Source: Gracilibacillus boraciitolerans JCM 21714 (GTDB lineage Bacteria > Bacillota > Bacilli > Bacillales > Amphibacillaceae). Taken from it: a stretch of 64,000 bases of DNA. A program made the translations under genes and the position numbers. Positions 61,158-64,000 of this stretch are shown in pieces (the stretch's first letter is position 1; every line of letters starts with the position of its first letter). Below the pieces are notes generated by a model that worked only from the letters and a program-made list of their open reading frames with translations, was not told the origin of the DNA and ran no database searches. The stretch covers positions 62,001 to 126,000 of the forward strand of contig NZ_BAVS01000004.1 of assembly GCF_000521485.1 (NCBI RefSeq), given 5' to 3'.

Positions 61158-61607
61158 GTGAAGGCAACTGAAGTTTTATTATGGAGTATCGCACTACCTG
61201 GATTTGGCCAAATACTAAATAAAAAAATATTAAAGGGTATCATTTTTATTGTTCTCGAGATTATAGTCAATGTGCAGTCAAACCTCAACACTGTATTACT
61301 TTACAGCTTTTATGGAGAAATTGATAAAGCTATTGAACATGCTGACTATCAGTGGCTTCTGTTCTACCCTTGTTTATATTTCTTTGCGATGTGGGATGCC
61401 TACCGAGATGCTGGTGGTGGTAGGAAGCCCTATTCTTTTTTACCATTTGTATTTGCTGCTTACTTTGTTACTGTAGGTACAATCTACTCACCACAATTCA
61501 CTATCTTCGAGGTACTATTGGGACCTATTTGGCTGCCAATACTAAGTGTACTACCTGGGTTTCTGATAGGGATACTATTACAATGGATCATAAGAAAAAG
61601 GCAATAG
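61158..61607 (+). CDS. hypothetical membrane protein
   Basis: A 149-residue protein with four hydrophobic segments, starting at GTG (61158) behind AAAGGAAAAA. The N-terminal LWSIALPGFGQILNKKILKGIIFIVLE resembles the TM2-like/DUF5683 type of small membrane proteins in Bacillus. Function unknown. The frame is intact. Confidence 0.7.
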   Translation: MKATEVLLWSIALPGFGQILNKKILKGIIFIVLEIIVNVQSNLNTVLLYSFYGEIDKAIEHADYQWLLFYPCLYFFAMWDAYRDAGGGRKPYSFLPFVFAAYFVTVGTIYSPQFTIFEVLLGPIWLPILSVLPGFLIGILLQWIIRKRQ

Positions 61608-61749
61608 AAGCAATGATGTAATTATGACTTGACTTTACTGCTTAACAAACCGAAGCGGCTTTAACAGCTATGCTTCCTTTCAAAATGACCTCTTAAATCC
61701 ATGGTTATAAATATTCGATTACTACGCATCATCTTACCTTTATGCAATT

Positions 61750-61803
61750 AAAAATCCGTATGATAACAAACTCTCATAGAATTTGTATCATTCGGATTTT
61801 TCT
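61750..61803. terminator. bidirectional terminator
   Basis: AAAATCCGTATGATA...AAACTCT pairs with AGAATTTGTATCATTCGGATTTT across a short loop with few mismatches; T-runs follow on both sides. It overlaps the end of the minus-strand membrane gene. Confidence 0.8.
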
Positions 61804-62621
61804 TTTATAAAAGCGTAAGCATACTGAGTCCAGTAAAGTAATAATATCGCCAGTATGATATATATAATGGAATAAAGGTAAAATGGTATTTCAACCACGA
61901 GTACACCTAAGTAATGTAATGATACATCAATTCCATAGACCAAAATAGGTGCCAGTAAACGCCAGTGGAACTTTCTGATAAGCATAATTCCACCAACAAA
62001 GATTAAACTTTTTATTAAACCCATAATCGCTGAAAAAAAATGTCATCACGATAAACATTTTCAAAAAAACCAATTTCATAGTGACGAATGGAAGCAACAG
62101 ACATGAAAAACATTACGGTACCTACAGCAGCAGATCCTTGCATCCATAACAATATAAACCGTGTCCACCTAGTACCTATTCTAAGAGCACGCATCCAGAA
62201 CTTTGATAATAAAAAGAAAAAAATAACGGCAATGAATGTATACTCTTTTCTCCACCAATTTGAATGATAAATATTCAGCGACTCAAACAACCATTCTACA
62301 CCTACTAACACAACTGCAAAAAATATCAGCCAGCGTAAGCGTAGCTGATAGACAGCGGCTACTAATCCTAAAACAGGAATAACAAATAGATTGGAGACGA
62401 TTGCCCCCTAATACATTATCGTAGTATGGAACATGGAACACTTCTGGATAATATACATAACTGTTTCCGAGGATTAGCACAAAAAATTCTGCTGTATATA
62501 CCATTCCAGAAAAACTCAGAAATAATACAGTTAGACCAAATTGACGTTTATGTACAATTACGTAAATCAATATTAATATACTTATAATAGTAAGGAACAG
62601 ATAAGGGATATAGTTAGGCAT
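61788..62621 (-). CDS. hypothetical polytopic membrane protein, twice frameshifted
   Basis: About 278 residues after correction, with seven or eight helices. The first part reads YLFLTIISILILIYVIVHKRQFG and PEVFHVPYYDNVLGAIVSNLFVIP, the later part NWWRKEYTFIAVIFFFLLSKFWMRAL and MGLIKSLIFVGGIMLIRKFHW. Breaks: the five-C run 62404-62408 (four fit NVLGAIVSN) and the A-run 62033-62040 (nine fit IFFSAIMGL). I do not recognise the family. Single gene. Confidence 0.7.
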
Positions 62622-62837
62622 CGCGCAAACTCCCTTTTTACCTTATTATCCAACAGGATATCAATTATATTCACAATTATAGTATAAAAAAATTGAAATA
62701 AATCAAACTCAAAAAAGAGACCACTTAAAGTGATCTCAATTTTTTTCGCTATACTCTTCTTGAAGTCCCGATATGTCGTCACTATATTAAACGAATTTTA
62801 AAGGAAGTGTTGCTCAGTAATACAGATAGGTGTTCCT

Positions 62838-63857
62838 TTACTCTCTGCCTTTGGAGCGCTGATTTATGGCATCAATATCGTAAGGATAACTTACAAACAA
62901 TTCACTTGCTTTATTTAAGCGTTCTAATTGATCATTATTTAAATTCCAGCCAGCAGAGCCTAAGTTAGCTTCAAGCTGTTCCATCGTACGTGCCCCAATA
63001 ATCGGTGCCGTAACACCGCGGCTGTTTAGAAGCCAGTTAATTGCTGCCTGTGCTGGAGTCTTACCTGCATCTTCTGCAACACTATATAACGTATCTAACA
63101 AACTCCATGTAAATTCGTTATTGTACTTATCCCATGTCTCGCTGTAACCTTTTTCTTCAGCAACAGATATACGAGAATTTTCAGGTGGCTTAACCATGTC
63201 CCGTGTAAACTTCCCGCTCAACCACCCTCCGCGAAGTGGACTCCATGGAATGACGCCTAATCCTTCATTTTCACAAACATCAATTAATTCGTATTCGGTA
63301 GCACGACACATCAAATTGTATTGAGGTTGCAGGCAAACAAACTTTTCCCAACCGTTTTGTTTACTTAAGTCGATTGCCTTTTGAAGCTGCCAGCCTTTAA
63401 AGTTACTTGCCCCAATATAACGCACAAGTCCTTCACGAATAAGATCATTTAACGTGCTTAATGTTTCTTCCAAAGGGGGGGTTCGCGGATCCCATGCATG
63501 AACTTGGTAAAGATCAATGTAATCGGTGCCAAGTCGGTGCAGACTCTCTTTAACACCAGAGATAATGTGTTTTCTGCTCAACCCAACATCATTCGGTCCT
63601 TCACCCATAGGGAAACGAACCTTTGTTGCGACAACATAGTCATCACGATTTTGGTTCTTTAACCATTTACCGACGATTTCTTCTGAACCACCACGACTAT
63701 AGACATCGGCAGTATCAATGAAATTTCCGCCTTCTTCGACATAACGGTCTAAAATGCTGAAACTATCCTTTTCACTCGTTTCACGGCCTAATGTCATCGT
63801 TCCAAGACAAAGTTCACTGACCTGTAAACCCGTGTTTCCTAGATAACGAAATTCCAT
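62838..63857 (-). CDS. aldo/keto reductase
   Basis: A TIM-barrel NADPH-dependent oxidoreductase of 339 residues. Catalytic Asp is in [22 protein letters not shown] (with Tyr), Lys in [12 protein letters not shown] and His in [12 protein letters not shown]; the NADP-binding end has [17 protein letters not shown] seven-G run at 63475-63481 reads RTPPLEETL where relatives have TPLEETL. Substrate unknown. Confidence 0.93.
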   Translation of the reverse strand: MEFRYLGNTGLQVSELCLGTMTLGRETSEKDSFSILDRYVEEGGNFIDTADVYSRGGSEEIVGKWLKNQNRDDYVVATKVRFPMGEGPNDVGLSRKHIISGVKESLHRLGTDYIDLYQVHAWDPRTPPLEETLSTLNDLIREGLVRYIGASNFKGWQLQKAIDLSKQNGWEKFVCLQPQYNLMCRATEYELIDVCENEGLGVIPWSPLRGGWLSGKFTRDMVKPPENSRISVAEEKGYSETWDKYNNEFTWSLLDTLYSVAEDAGKTPAQAAINWLLNSRGVTAPIIGARTMEQLEANLGSAGWNLNNDQLERLNKASELFVSYPYDIDAINQRSKGRE

Positions 63858-63947
63858 TGATTCATCACTCCTAATATAATATTTAGTTTAACCCTGACTT
63901 TATTTAAAATCGTGAGGACTGAAAGTAATACCAGGTCGTTCACCCTT

Positions 63948-64000
63948 TTACCAAATTGGTACAAATCCGTCAATTTCTTTTAAGATAGATTCAATTTCAT
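63948..64000 (-). CDS. C-terminal end of a gene running off the right edge
   Basis: The minus-strand frame ends EIESILKEIDGFVPIW before a TAA at 63948-63950. It is too short for a family call, but the reading is protein-like and the position, upstream of and on the same strand as the aldo/keto reductase, makes a gene end plausible. Confidence 0.4.
   Translation of the reverse strand, partial: EIESILKEIDGFVPIW

Noticed and set aside
62838-63857. Assignment of the aldo/keto reductase to xylose metabolism
   Set aside because: It lies 35 kb from the pentose cluster, has no shared motif, and the family is too broad.

Overview
The window looks like a chromosome segment of a low-GC, spore-forming member of the Bacillaceae, perhaps a halophilic or alkaliphilic genus. 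The reasons are the Bacillus-type purine operon order (purE-K-B-C-S-Q-L-F-M-N-H-D), the conserved block MoxR ATPase - DUF58 - transglutaminase - guaA - pbuG with yebE - yebG - purE, a gerA-type spore germination operon, AGGAGG ribosome binding sites and three guanine riboswitches. Genus and species cannot be fixed from the sequence alone.

Layout. From the left edge to 12.8 kb the minus strand carries the whole purine biosynthesis operon (purD runs off the edge), with its promoter, guanine riboswitch, terminator and a probable PurR operator. yebG and yebE follow. Between 13.6 and 28.7 kb, where Bacillus subtilis has pbuG close to yebE, there is a carbohydrate island. It holds a small Hsp20 protein, an intergenic repeat, a minus-strand operon (sugar-binding protein, two ABC permeases, GH43 beta-xylosidase, ThuA-like protein, two Gfo/Idh/MocA oxidoreductases, a TIM-barrel isomerase) and a complete set of genes for the late Weimberg steps: xylonate dehydratase, 2-keto-3-deoxypentonate dehydratase and 2,5-dioxovalerate dehydrogenase. 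An IclR regulator sits beside these. Together they would import xylan or xylo-oligosaccharide breakdown products, hydrolyse them, and oxidise pentonate to 2-oxoglutarate.

From 28.9 to 36.9 kb come pbuG, guaA (each behind a guanine riboswitch), the transglutaminase, DUF58 protein and MoxR ATPase. From 37 to 50 kb are ordinary housekeeping and membrane genes: KtrB-like K+ transporter, hemerythrin, a NaChBac-type sodium channel, uracil-DNA glycosylase, ribokinase, HxlR/YceI, MFS, DUF817, NERD, RNase H-like, LysE and APC proteins. From 50 to 56.8 kb are two sodium:solute symporters with their small partner subunits and a LytS/LytTR two-component pair. From 57 to 61 kb is the germinant receptor operon, then two membrane proteins, an aldo/keto reductase and the tail of one more gene.

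The strongest anomaly is sequence-wide. Roughly fifty G or C runs are 7 or 8 bases long and, read in frame, add exactly one glycine or proline to conserved motifs. About two dozen genes, including essential ones such as guaA and several pur genes, are broken by +1 or +2 in G/C runs or by -1 in A/T runs or doublets. A terminator arm and a riboswitch helix show the same +3 growth outside coding sequence, so this is most likely a sequencing or consensus artefact rather than biology. I give corrected full-length gene spans and say where each break lies. Two short arrays with a 20-21 bp period (4.1 kb and 46.5 kb) are the best candidates for something undescribed. I recognised no rRNA, tRNA, CRISPR array, prophage or insertion sequence.
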